Positions 23,801 through 35,164 of a DNA stretch of 64,000 bases are shown here, one piece after another. The stretch comes from Artemisia argyi. Taxonomy: Eukaryota; Streptophyta; Magnoliopsida; Asterales; Asteraceae. The stretch spans positions 1,086,501-1,150,500 of the forward strand of contig CM060703.1 in the NCBI GenBank assembly GCA_030686995.1, written 5' to 3'. The notes under the pieces are model-generated. The model saw only the letters and a list, made by a program, of their open reading frames with translations. It was not told where the DNA came from and made no database searches. Position numbers and translations under genes: made by a program. Every line of letters starts with the position of its first letter. Within the stretch, counting starts at the first letter, position 1.

Positions 23801-25394
23801 TATGCCAAACATCTTTAGAAACAAAACAACTAAGAAACTCACTTTTAATCACACAGGCAGAAGAAACATTGAACTTATCAAACAAATAAAGACCACCAAA
23901 TTCACTACCAGTCCCCAGCACCCTCTGCTGATTCAAATCCTGAATATAGCATTTAGTCTCATCAAAACCAACTCTCAACTTGCTATCTTTAATCAACTTA
24001 TTAACAGACAAGAGACTAACACAATACTCATGAACACCTAAAACATCAAACAAAACCACATTATCATTAAGCTTTAAGTTACCAACATGAGTAACTTTAG
24101 CTAAAGTTCCATTAGGGTGTCCCACAGTAATCTTTAAATCAGATATATCAATCAAGTTATGCATATTAAGAGAACTATTAGTTAAATGTTGATTAGCAAC
24201 AGAATCAATTATCCATCCCAGATGATAATTGACCCCATTCAATTTAATATTAGCACCAAAAAACTTATAAAAATGCTGATTAAAGAAAACACTGCAGTTA
24301 AAAAAGGAACAAGAATCTCTACCTGCCAAATTGGCATGAGCAGAGGTTCCTGGTTTATCGTTCAACAAACTTAAAAGCTTCATAACATGTTCATTACTCA
24401 AAGACATACTGCCAGTACCATTCTTAACCACAGAAGCACTTTTTATCTCATTAGTTTTATTGAAATTATTAGCAGGTTTCAGATTAGGATTCTTTTTAAA
24501 ACCAGGTGGATAACCAATAATTTCAAAACACCTTTCAACAGTATGCCCCTTCAAACCACAATGAGAACAAAGCAAACTATCATAGTTTCCCCTGTTATTA
24601 GACCCAGAATTGTTACCATTATTGTTTCTTCTCCAATTAGCATTTTTATTATCATAAGTCTTAGAAACAAAAGCAGACACCTGAGCCTTCTCAGTTTTAA
24701 CAGTAGTGGTTGGAACCCCTCTATGGGATTCTTCCCTTGATACAATGACAAAAGCATCTTTGACTTCACGAAGGATTTCCCTGGTCAAAAGAGTACTTCT
24801 TATGGGTTGATAAATGTCATCAAGACCCATAAGGAACTGCATCAACTTTAACAACTTACCATGATCAACAAGCTCTTGTCTAGCCTCACAAGTACAATCA
24901 GGCAACTTAGTAAGAATATCAAACTCTCTCCACAAAGAATTCAACTTATGATAATATTCAGATACAGGTAAACCACCTTGTTTAAAACTGTTAATCTTTT
25001 GAAGCAAATTAAAAACAACAGAACCATCAATTCTGTCATATGTATCTTTTAAATTTTTCCACACAACAGAAGCATTATCAGAAAAAACATGCCCAAGATA
25101 CACATCTTGAGTTAAAGAACTCAAAATCCAATTAGGCACAACAGCATTACATCTATCCCATTGAGCCTCTAACAAAGGACTAGCAGCATAATCAGTTCTA
25201 ACACAAGAACCATCAAGAAAACCAATCTTATTTTTAATTTGCATAGCAAGTTTTATAGCACTAGCCCAAACTCTATAATTCTCAACACCAGTCAATTTAA
25301 TACTCACAACAGATGCACAATTAGAATCATTAGGATGAAGATGCAGAGGATTACTCTGATCAAGACTGCTAATCATAATAGCCATACTGAACAA
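20861..25394 (-). pseudogene. Copia gag-pol polyprotein, broken by frameshifts
   Basis: Domains are in copia order: gag (from 25394) with a CX2CX4HX4C knuckle at residues 276-289; protease WIIDSVA, where DSGA is usual; integrase with H531/H536, C560/C563, the LDVWGPY Asp, SDNGTEF and the QQNGIAERKHR Glu; reverse transcriptase with KARVVAKG, MDVNNAFL and YVDDL; RNase H with AYSDSDWA and SAEAEYR. The frame breaks at about 23391-23400 (run of A), about 22095 (run of A) and about 21950-21990. All three lie in or next to A/T homopolymers, so assembly indels are as likely as real mutations. The Gly-to-Val change beside the protease catalytic Asp would be expected to inactivate it. Confidence 0.93.
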
Positions 25395-25958
25395 TTAAAG
25401 AACACAAAACCACTGAATACCAGATAAACAACCAAGCAAGAACCAGATAAAACTATGAATACTAAAGAAACAGATAATCAACAAATACCAACTAATAAAC
25501 CAAACAATCAACCATAAAAGAACTAAAACACTCACACCTAGGACTAACTTAACCCAAGACAGCAAGCTGTGATTGACCAGAGCAGGTATTCACACATCTT
25601 ATAGAGGCAGATCAAGAAGTTAGTCAATCCGTTTGTGCCCACTAAACTCAGAACTAGTTACCCTAAAGGAAGAAAAAACCTTACAGTGCTATAGAGAAGA
25701 AACCAGCGGCGGAAAATAGCCCAAGAACCACAAGATTCCCAGAATACAAGAAACCCCCAATTTGAAAAATTAGGGTTTCTTTCAATTGAACCAAGAAACC
25801 ACCAATTCAACCACAGAAACTACTAAAAACACCTTCAATCGAACCAAGAACCTCAATAACAGAAAACCCCAAAAATTAGGGTTTCAAGAAAAAACCCTAA
25901 TTCAATCGAGCTCTTAATCAACCAAGAATCACCAAGAGATCAACCAATTACCAACTTG

Positions 25959-25970
25959 GCTCTGATACCA
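25959..25970 (-). promoter_or_regulatory. Primer-binding site (initiator tRNA-Met)
   Basis: Minus-strand TGGTATCAGAGC, immediately after the 5' LTR, is the standard plant copia primer site. Confidence 0.95.
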
Positions 25971-26480
25971 TGTTAAAATGGTACAGAACAAAGCCAATAA
26001 TCACCCAACCAACCACTCCTTGGTGATAATCTCTTATTAAAACAATATACATAGCGGATTAGTCCCCAACACAGGTGCTAACCAAACAAATACAAAGAAA
26101 AGATTGTTGTCCCTCTATAAGGTGCAACAATAGTATACAGCAACTCACACTCTACCAAACTATAAACCAGACTAAACCAGAGATCAAGATGATTTCATAT
26201 ACCTCCTTACAATAATAGAATACCCAGAAACCCTATTTCACCCAGAAGAATATGATGAGAAAACTATGTGTGATAAACTTTGAGAGGCAGGAAAACGATA
26301 ATGAAACCCTAGCTTGAAAGCCAGCTTATATAGCCTTGAAACTTTCATATAGAACCCTGCATAAACCAAATTTAACAACCAACACCCAAAGTATTAGTAT
26401 TAGAAAACTTAATATAAAAATGTTACACAATATACCCTTGAAGGTTCAGCTATTTGACAAAGAGACTAATACTTTCAACA
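25971..26480 (-). repeat. 5' LTR of the copia element
   Basis: 510 bp, starting TGTTAAAATGGTACAG and ending TACTTTCAACA on the plus strand, bordered on the right by GCTTA. Confidence 0.96.
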
Positions 26481-26541
26481 GCTTATAACTAATATTTGTC
26501 TCAAAACTAATATTACTCTTTTCATCTTAAAATTGATATAG

Positions 26542-26977
26542 GTAAAATTTTGAACCCAACGTCGTTTTCTCGGTTTAATCCTTATGATAATTTGGCGAAG
26601 AAACCACCGATGTTGATGTTCGTAAGGCGACGAAACCAGCGAATGTTTCGTTGCCTCGGTTTAATCCTTTTGATCATTTGGCTACGAAAACATCAGATGT
26701 TGATGTTGGTAAGGCGACGAAACCAGTGGATGTTCCGTTGCCTCGGTTTAATCCTTTTGATAAGTTGGCAAAGAAAACATCGGATGTTGATGTTGGTAAG
26801 GCGACGAAACCAGCGGATGTTGATGTTGGTAAGTTGGCGTCTATTGTTGAGGTGAATGCACCGGTTGCTCTAGATCACCTTTGTAGAAGCTCGAAAGCTC
26901 AGTTAGAAAGCGAACCCGGTCTTTATACTGAAAGCTTGATTATGCTTGCAAGCCTAAAGGAGTCTAAACAAATATGA
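26542..26977 (+). CDS. Second exon of the split gene, with 29-residue repeats and a frameshift
   Basis: Begins in frame with exon 1 (..KILNPTSFSRFNPYDNLAKK) and contains three tandem units starting RFNP(F/Y)D: 26571-26656 (86 bp), 26657-26743 (87 bp) and 26744 onward. Unit 1 is exactly one base short (AAGAAACCACCGATG against AAGAAAACATCGGATG), so the initial frame fails and the later units (LPRFNPFDKLAKKTSDVDVG) lie in another frame to the TGA at 26977. Past the repeats the protein ends ALDHLCRSSKAQLE..SLIMLASLKESKQI. This is either a recent pseudogene or a one-base sequence error. The function is not recognised; nothing suggests a transposon protein. Confidence 0.55.
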
Positions 26978-27410
26978 GAAAAATACACATTTATATATGT
27001 AAATTCGCGTCATACTAGTATATTTATAATTGTATGTCGTCATGTTTCTTTATATAAAAGTTGAGCTCGAGTCGAGCTTTATTTTGTTTGGACATATCAT
27101 AAAAATGAATCAATTACGAGCTTGCAAAATATTTAACGAACCAAGCTTGAGCTAAAAACATAAGGCTCGAAAACAAGCTCAAGCCTTATCAACTTAAATG
27201 AGCTGAGCGCGAACTCGAGCTTGAGCTTTGGTAGAATCGGGTTCAACTCGGCTCGTTTGTACCTTTTTGGTAGTTGTACTCATAAATATTAAAATCATGA
27301 AAATAATGTGTTTACATTTTCCGTTAAATCTTTAACAGGATTAACTGTAACTGAAATTAGGGTAGCAAAATACTTGGCCAAGTTGAAACTACCATGCTTC
27401 ATTTATTAGG
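26978..27410. other. 3' flank with a GAGCTCGAGC-rich element remnant
   Basis: After the stop codon, 27056-27270 carries repeated GAGCTCGAG / AGCTTGAGCT motifs like the hAT element at 52568-53000, but without recognisable ends. Nothing else was seen. Confidence 0.45.
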
Positions 27411-27711
27411 GGTAAAGCTAAGGATACGCTAAATATTTGTTCAAATAAACACATCTACGTAATATACTTTTTAAAGTGTCAAAGTTACGTAACATACTTT
27501 CAAATATTATTCCATCTAGCTAATTTGACCGGTTACCAGCAGGTTTACAGGTTACCCAAGATAAGAAGTTACACCGTTAGTTCCAAAACTGGAAAAATTT
27601 GCGCATTTGATCCTATTTAGTTAACGGTCGCCAAAATATTTTTTTAAAAACTTAAAAAAAAAAATTCTTAAAATCTAGATAAAGCGTTTTTTTTTTTAAT
27701 TTAAATTTTTT

Positions 27712-27748
<37 letters not shown>

Positions 27749-28481
27749 TTTTTTTAATTAAAATTTTGGATATTAAAAATATGTATTTATAAAAAATTTA
27801 TCCGGATTAAAAAAACGATAAACTTTTTTATACATTTAAAATAAATTCTATTAAAATTTTCAAGATTTAAAAAACATATATAAGAAAATTTTATCCAGAT
27901 AAAAAAAAATCGATAAACTTTTTTATACATGTTTTTTAAGTTTTTTTTAATTAAAATTTTGAATATTAAAAATATATATTTATAAAAAATTTATCCAAAT
28001 TAAAAAAACGATAAACTTTTTTATACATTTAAAAAAAAATCAATTAAATTTTCAAGATTTAAAAAACATATATATAAAAAAATTTATCCAGATTAAAAAA
28101 ATAATAAAAAAAAGAGAGAAAAAAAACTTTAAAAAATGTATAAAAAAGTTTATCGATTTTTTTTTTTTTTTTTTTTTTTGAAAAAATTTAAATTTAAAAA
28201 AAACACTTTATCTAGATTTTAAGAAATTTTTTTTAAAAGTTCTAAAAAAAATATTTTAACGACAGTTAACTAAATAGGATCAAATGCGCAAATTTTTTTC
28301 CAGTTTTGGGACTAACGGTGTAACGTTTAATCTTGAGTAACCTGTAAACTTGCTGGTAACCGGTCATATTACCTAGATGGAATAATATTTGAAACTATGT
28401 TACGTAACTTTGACACTTTAGAAAGTATATTACGTAGATGTGTTTATTTGAACAAATATGCTGCGTATCCTTAGCTTTACC
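27411..28481. mobile_element. Long foldback element (1,071 bp)
   Basis: Almost the whole unit is one giant inverted repeat. The left arm starts GGTAAAGCTAAGGATACGC and the right arm ends with its complement, pairing for about 300 bp (27411-27715 with 28180-28481). The centre has AT-rich CGATAAACTTTTTTATACAT repeats in both orientations. The 9-bp flanks (TTTATTAGG / TTTTTTAAT) match poorly, so the superfamily is open; a Mutator-like MITE is most likely. No ORF. Confidence 0.8.
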
Positions 28482-28877
28482 TTTTTTAATACTTAGCTAA
28501 ATGACAGATTCACTGGTCTAACAATCTGAATAACTTTACAAATTCTGTACTTGATTTGCAGACAAATTTCAAAGAATAGCAATATATTTTGTAGAAAAAC
28601 AACAATCATTATATGAATACAAGGAAATAAATACAAATGTTGGATTTGCATAATAATACATCTCAACTCGATCATGGAAACACATGCAGCTAACCCCTCC
28701 TCTTGGAAGTCATATATAACGAATTTACACAGCACGTACATTAGGCTTACGGTATTTTCTTTGGATAAATTTCTCAAATCCACAGCGATGTTTAATCTAC
28801 ACCGCTTCGGATTTGGGGATTTCATCCATAAAGAAAAACGAACCCTATTTTATTCTTATTATTTCTTCCGAGAGAGA
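28482..28877 (-). other. 3' flank of the carboxykinase gene
   Basis: AT-rich sequence downstream of the stop at 28878 and probably the 3' UTR. Overlapping open frames have no recognisable content. Confidence 0.5.
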
Positions 28878-31800
28878 TTAAAAGTTGGGACCAGCGGCCA
28901 GGATTTCCTCAGTCAGGTTGTTATCTGTTCCAATCTTGTAGTCCAAAAACACCTCAAAATTCTTCTTGAACAACCCTCCCAACTTCGTCAGCGTCTCCTT
29001 GTGAGCCCCCTTGTCCGCCCACTGCACATGAAATTTAAATCATGTCACTCGATCTCAAGTCTAGATATAGGAGCACATGCAGTTACGTAAATATATAAAC
29101 TTACGGAGTTTGCTGGATCAAGAATATCTGACGGCACGCCTTCAATTGCAGTTGGGATTTCAAGTCCAAATATTTCAGTCTTTGTGTATTCTGCTTCCAA
29201 AAGGCTCCCTGAGTGGATAGCATCAATGATTTTCCGTGTGTATGCCAACTTTATACGGTTACCCGATCCATAACTGTATACAATAATAATATACTCCATT
29301 AGAAATGAGTATTTGAAAAGAAAATTAATACAATCTAGTAGACTTTTGCTCCTTACCTTCCACCTGACCAGCCAGTGTTAACAAGCCATCCGGTTGCACC
29401 GTGCTTTTGCATCTTTTCAGCTAACATGGCTGCATACTTTGTCGGGTGAAGCATAATAAACGCTGCACCAAAACATGCCGAAAACGTTGCTTGTGGCTCT
29501 TTTATCCCGTCTTCTGTTCCAGCCACGAGAGCAGTGTAGCCACTGATGAAATGGTACATAGTTTGAGCTAAGTTTAGCTTGCTTACAGGTGGAAGCACAC
29601 CAAACGCATCACAAGCCAATAAGATGACATTTTTTGGATGAGGCCCGACACATGGTATCTTAGCATTCGGTATGTATTCTATAGGATATGCCGCTCGAGT
29701 GTTCTCTAAAAGTTTACTCCAATTATCAGTACAAAAGTTTCAAAAAATGTATAAAACTTCTACTAAACGAATTAATTACTTCTGCTTACCTGTTACGGAT
29801 TTGTCCGAATAATCGACCTCTCGGGTATGCTCATCAAACACTACATTTTCCATCACTGTCCCGAACTTGATGGCATTGAAGATATCAGGCTCCTTCTCCC
29901 TTGACAGATCAATACACTTTGCATAGCAACCACCTTCGATATTAGACACACCATTCTCACTCCAACAATGCTCGTCATCTCCAATTAGATATCTGTTGTG
30001 ATCTGTAGACAGTGTGGTCTTTCCGGTACCTAGGTGTACACATATTAATATGTTATAAAACCAAACCATCAGTTGGTCAAAGGGTAAAACTGATGTTGAA
30101 AAGGCTAAATACAAGTATAATACTGAACGGGTAAAAAGTAGTGGGTTTGACCCAAAACGTCGACCCATTTAAAAATGACCTGTTTTGACCCGTTACCCAT
30201 CCCGCTTGTTTTGTCACGGACCTCCAAGTTATACCTGATAATCCAAAGAAGAGTGCCACGTCACCATCTTTCCCCATATTGCAACCGGAGTGAAGAGAGA
30301 GTATTTGGCGTTTAGGCATGAGATAATGCATAACACCAAAAAGGCCTTTCTTCATTTCACCGGCGTATTGGGTTCCAAGGATGACCATTTCCCTCCTACC
30401 AAGGTTGAGATCTACGCTTGTCGAGGATGTCATATAATGAGTGTAACGGTTGCACGGGAACATTCCAGCGTTGTATATTGTAAAGTCTGGAGTACCGAAA
30501 TCCTCAAGCTCTTCAGCAGTGGGTCGGATGCACCTGAAATTACATCGTCTGGTTAGTAATTATCTTTTTTAAAAGCTAGCATTTTATTTTCGGAGCCCTT
30601 ACATGTTATGCATGAACAATGAATGATATGCTCTGGCTGATACAATACGGACTTTGATACGATGAACTGGGTCCCAGTTGAGAAACTGATCGTTCACGTA
30701 AACCTGAGAGGCAAATATACATACTATCAAATTAGTGTTTATATACAATCCAAATGGTTCAACAAAACTAGAGAACACACAACATGTTATTTTCAGTGCA
30801 TTACTATCTCACGGAAACCAGCTGCCTTAGGGCAGTTGGCCACCAACTACCGCAAAAGCGCGCAGTTGACCAAGTCAAAGCTTAAAGGCGGGGGTTCGAA
30901 TCCGGACTCCAACTTGGTCAGCCAGTGTTGCCTAGGTAATTTACCGGGATATGCCTTCCTTGTTGGGTGGAGGGCTCGGTACCAAAAAGGTACACGGACT
31001 TGAGATGGTTCCGCCAAATACCATTTTTTTTTTACTATCTCACGGATACATAAGTTAATCTACTTACGCCATAAAATGTGCTTATCTAGTTATATCTTAA
31101 ATGTTAGTGTTTCGTGCAACCCAGACAAGCACTATAAAAATATCCGGAAATGGTTGTGCAGCACATGAAGATGACCCAAGGTTGATAAAGACTGATGTAT
31201 TAGTTTAAAAAGTTGACCTTTAAGGTTGAGACATACATATTATCTGTAAATTGACAACTTATCCAGTAGATGAATGCCTAGTTTTTCTGTGGGTCCATGG
31301 ATTTGCTGAATGAATCAAAGTTATGTCACATTCCTTTTTTCTGCAAATTTAATATTATGTATAAATACTAGTAACACTGAAAGATTGAAACTCAATTATT
31401 CATTCAAACCATTATGTATAAAATGATTTTCCTGAATCAAAATCGTGAATTAGTAGATATGGTCAGTATGGCATATTCTATCGCCACCCATCTACTGTAC
31501 ACGTTTGTCCATCTTGGGGATCGGATGTAACAAAACTACTTATGATCTTACAAATTCGAAGCTATCTAAATATATATTTGCAATAACCGCTTGGACCCAT
31601 TTTATCTTATAGAAAGACACTATTTTTACGGCAAAAGGACTAGCAGAAAATCACATATGAAATGCAACCAAGTAGTCCTAACTATGTATATGTAAACAAT
31701 AAATGAAGTGAAGTATTAGATTAAAAGGAGAGACCTTATCAAGCGAGCACAAGTAATCCACAGCTCGTTCTCTATTGACCAAGAATGTATGTTCATCCAT

Positions 31801-32348
31801 CTCGATGTTCGGAGACCCCCTGCAGGTTTTAATAATTTTACAAACATTCAATATCGAGCATCATCAATAAAAATGTATAACCCGGCCAAACAAGGATTAG
31901 AAGAACTTACTTTCCCCACCAAAGTTCATCTTCGGTTGTCTCGTCTCTAACAACACGTTTGTCCCTTGGTGAGCGCCCTGTCTTGGCACCAGATAAAGTG
32001 GCCAAAGCACCACTAGACGTAATAAACGATCCTTTCTCATACTTTATGGCTTGCTCATAAAGTTCTGTATGTATAACCATACGTACATCAGGATTAACTA
32101 AACAATAACTAGTACGCATTTTTTTCATCTATAATATATCTAGACGAGTTAATAATTATTTACCAGCAGGGGATAGGTTATAGAGGATATGAGTGAACTT
32201 GAGGGAACTGTCACTGGTACTGAGTGTAGGAGCATGCACGTGACGGTGTTGATGAGTCACTTGAGCTCTCGGAGTTTCACTTTTCCGGTCTGGAATTCCC
32301 TTCACCACCTTCGGCCCCGACTCCCTCGTCAATGATGCCAACGAGGCA
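28878..32348 (-). CDS. PCK1: Phosphoenolpyruvate carboxykinase (ATP), N-terminal exon not found
   Basis: Nine exons on the minus strand: 32164-32348, 31911-32064, 31735-31819, 30603-30703, 30235-30533, 29790-30029, 29357-29705, 29105-29273 and 28878-29021. All phases join and give about 575 residues ending ..[11 protein letters not shown]. The enzyme converts oxaloacetate and ATP to phosphoenolpyruvate, CO2 and ADP in the cytosol, mainly for gluconeogenesis from stored lipid. Visible motifs: [57 protein letters not shown], the ATP-binding loop GLSG|TGKTT across an exon border, IGDDEHCW and [12 protein letters not shown]. Conservation is very high and there are no stops. Exon A opens at [14 protein letters not shown], and the 70-90 residues that plants normally have before it are absent from 32349-34600. 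Either the first exon lies beyond a large intron or the gene is 5'-truncated. Confidence 0.93.
30816..31033 (+). mobile_element. SINE in a carboxykinase intron (218 bp)
   Basis: Flanked by a perfect 13-bp direct repeat ACTATCTCACGGA (30803-30815, 31034-31046). It has a tRNA-like head with a Pol III B box GGGTTCGAATCC and ends CAAATACC followed by a T run. It lies within the 1,031-bp intron 30704-31734. A CDS-like frame crossing it is not a gene. Confidence 0.88.
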
Positions 32349-32653
32349 CTTCAAGAACAACACATATTCATTTTTAGTTATACAAATACCCAAAAACTTA
32401 TTCATTTCTAATACAAAAATGATATATGGTCTAAATTTTCGTCAAAAATCCATATTTTTTTTCAAAATGACACAAACTTTAACAAATTACGAACCTAGTT
32501 AGCTAGCTAGATGAAAGTAAATATACTCGTACTACATTACTACAAACTAGTGTAATTATTAACGCAAAGTAAAGTAGAATATTCTCCCTCCGTCCTAAAA
32601 TAAAATAATTGTCCATAAAAAATACATTGAATAAGAAAACCTCATTATTACAC

Positions 32654-32685
<32 letters not shown>

Positions 32686-33402
32686 ATAACAGTTTTACCT
32701 TTAATTATACATAATTTAAGAAAAATGTAAGTATTAATATTTTATCTTTTACTTTTTGTAAAATTATTTTTTACTTTTAACTAATTATTTCATTTCTTTT
32801 TTGTAGTTTGTAATAATAATTTTAAAGCAAGTTTAATACGGTAAATTTGGTCAAACTTTCATATCTATATTTAGTAGTAGTCAACAACTAAATTGTAACA
32901 TCTAAAAAAATGACTATTAATTTAGTACGCTTGCCACGTGTACTTATTATTCGATTGCCTATGTACTTATTATTCCAATCCCATTCGGTCCAACAAAAAT
33001 AAATCCAACAAGAACAATAAACAATAACAAGAAGGCAACATCAAGGCTAATACCGTAAGTCAACTTACGCGTGAAGCTCACGCGACCTACCTATCTTCAA
33101 GATCTAGTCGAGTGGTGGTCAAGAACAGTGGTGGTGATGTTATTTAGTATGAACCTTATGAGATGCAGATTCTTGATCCCCAATGAAGGTTTGATGGTTT
33201 TTTTTTGGGTTTTTTCTTTTATTTGTGATAAGATTTGTGTGGTTGGTGTGTAAAAAAAATAATATGAAAGTTTCATACTAAGAGTTGTAAATTAGGAGCA
33301 ACTGCACGAGCAGTTTAGACGCGTGCAATATATTTATCTTTATGTTACATCAAATTAATATCTTCTTATTCGCAAGATTGAAATTGCATTGCGGATAATG
33401 TT
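32349..33402. other. Spacer between carboxykinase exon A and the DC1 copy
   Basis: AT-rich. Near 32583 a CTCCCTCCGTCC motif looks like one end of a Stowaway MITE, but no partner end was found. A T tract lies at about 32650-32680. At 33042-33187 the plus strand reads as an exon-like piece (REAHATYLSSRSSRVVVKNS then, after a stop, EPYEMQILDP) that I do not recognise. No carboxykinase first exon was found. Confidence 0.5.
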
Positions 33403-34230
33403 TCAAATATGAAGTTGTGAATTCCTTTTTTGAAAAGGCTTGCATGATTGTTTGTCGATTTGAGCGGCCAAAGGACAGAGCTGTACTCTCTTGTTTGCAC
33501 TGTCAAAAAACTCAAGTTTACATACCCTGCAGCTAGGATAATATTGATCTTTCTGATCTTTTTTTGGGAAGGAATAAGAAAGGATGAGCGGGTGAGGATG
33601 AGAGAAAATATCATTTGTAGCATTTTGTATCATGAGATTTTCTGGTAGGAAAGCACAGTCACTGTGGATGAAGAGGCCAAAACACGTTGTACATATATAA
33701 AAAGTACCTTCGTGTTTCTTACCACAAGCGTTACATAAAGACAAATGTGGTTCGGGGGTAGCAGCTAATGGGTGCCGATGGCTAGGGTGATAAATCAGCC
33801 GGTCTTCTACGGAGGCTATAGCGCAATTACCATGAATTAGAAATTTACACCCTAAACAGCAGTAACAGAGCCCAACAGCATCATTTCTTCCACATAAAAC
33901 ACAAAAACGAGAACCCTTTATGTAATCAATGTGAAATAAAGAAAGAGTATGAGCAGGGTGAGATGTGTGTTTTAACGTAATGGGAAGCTCGCGGCAGAAT
34001 TTATGGAGCGAGTAGTCACATGAATGGGCACACTCATAGTAATATCTGTGAAACCAATTGATTTCTTCACCACACCGATCACATAGACGGCATTGAAAGT
34101 TTTGCCGTGTAATTAGCTCACCACCGCCATTGTCATCGTCGTCATCATATACTTCTTCGTGTAGTGGATAGTTTGGTTGCAAATCAATGAGATTGAGTGG
34201 ATGCTCGTGTTCAAGGATCTTCACCATCAC
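33403..34230 (-). pseudogene. Truncated DC1-domain gene copy
   Basis: 275-codon frame starting MMVKILEHEHPLNLIDL. It is about 90% identical to exon 1 of the DC1 gene at 919-1765 as far as YYPSCRVCK (about 33530) and then diverges into unrelated sequence ending at 33403. Three and a half DC1 modules remain, the Asp run is shorter, and the splice site and second exon are missing. It is open throughout, so a short protein could be made, but loss of the last half of the fourth module and everything downstream points to a decaying duplicate. It is in the same orientation as the left-edge copy. Confidence 0.75.
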
Positions 34231-34319
34231 TATTATAATTGTATGTTTGTTTATTACTCTTTTAGATGTAATGTTGCATTATAGACGACAAGGATTATCC
34301 GTCTTTTATACAGATACCA

Positions 34320-34600
34320 AAGAGTATATGTTCTTTTCTTATTTGCAAAGTTTTGCATATTTGGTGATTTTACATTCTTTATTAAAGGCCTATAATGTTC
34401 CCAGACATATTCTTTTACCAAGTTAGCAATCAAACTCTTTTTCTTTAGAATAAAGTAAAGTAAAAATCACAAAGCAAAATGTATTATGCTAAACCTTACC
34501 AATGAGAAAAGAATATTCACTCTAAAGCATGATAGATAAAAAAATAACCAGGTGGAAGAAAAATGGATAAAGTAGATGAAGATGAAGATGAGAGAATAAG
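34320..34600 (-). repeat. DC1-upstream module, copy 3
   Basis: Carries the TTTGCATATTTGGTGATTTT, CTCTTTTTCTTTAGAATAAA and CTAAACCTTACCAATGAG blocks upstream of the truncated DC1 copy. Homology stops after GATGAAGATGAGAGAA. Confidence 0.75.
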
Positions 34601-35164
34601 GTAATTATTTGGTTGGTATCGTACGTGTCGGTAACTCAAATAATGACACGTTATATCCACTCAGCTACCTCACCCTTCCCATTTTTTAATCAAATAATAG
34701 TTCTTGGGTAAATTCAACTATTTTTACTGCAAGCCCAAATTGGGTTGATTGGGCTTATTTTTATGTTTGAAAACGGTGAATAAAAATATTGACTACTTAA
34801 AAGATTTTGAAGTAATGCTAACATGCTTCTATTGTACAGGGTCTGTGAAACTGTGTTTAACGGGATGCAGTTGCTGCGGATGAATTTTTTTTTAAATTTT
34901 AGCTACAAAATAAAGTTTGATGTAAGTAACGAGCACGTTGCGGTGATGTATTATTTGATAAATCTATTATGACATATTAATTAAAATCATTTAATTACTT
35001 TACAATCTTTGCATAAAAAATATTGTGTATGTCTATATAATTTGATATTTATGCATTTTCATATAACCAAATTATGTAATACAGTTCGTAGTCTTTATCT
35101 ATTACTCTAACGTAATTAAAAACCATAAAAGTTGGCGTTTTTAGATGTAACGTTTGCATAAAAA
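34601..35164. other. Spacer, nothing recognised
   Basis: AT-rich with no ORF or repeat of note. Confidence 0.45.

Larger units (their letters stand above)
20344..26480 (-). mobile_element. Ty1/copia LTR retrotransposon, 6,137 bp
   Basis: Two 510-bp LTRs (TGTTAAAATGG..CTTTCAACA) flank a copia polyprotein on the minus strand. The 5-bp target duplication GCTTA (20339-20343, 26481-26485) is perfect. The tRNA-Met primer site directly follows the 5' LTR. About 11 single-base differences separate the LTRs by eye (roughly 2%), so the insertion is young but probably older than, or similar in age to, the neighbouring LARD. Frameshifts and a protease change make it non-autonomous. Confidence 0.97.
5610..26541 (+). 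other. 20.9 kb intron inflated by two retrotransposons
   Basis: Borders are GTATAT..ATATAG. Non-transposon parts are 5610-6252, 20238-20343 and 26481-26541, about 0.8 kb in total. The first part carries imperfect direct repeats of a GATGGAATGACTGTTTGGAT / TAGCTTATTTTTGTGATG type at about 5786-5970 and 6080-6230. Both retrotransposons lie in the opposite orientation to the gene. Confidence 0.55.

Noticed and set aside
20344..26480. Integrated plant pararetrovirus
   Set aside because: LTRs, tRNA-Met primer site, 5-bp duplication and integrase-before-RT order identify Ty1/copia; there is no movement or coat protein.
30850..30910. tRNA-like sequence with a B box
   Set aside because: It is the head of a SINE with target duplication, without a cloverleaf or CCA-compatible acceptor.
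30662..31003. 113-codon plus-strand frame in the carboxykinase region
   Set aside because: It crosses a carboxykinase exon, an intron and the SINE; no motif of its own.
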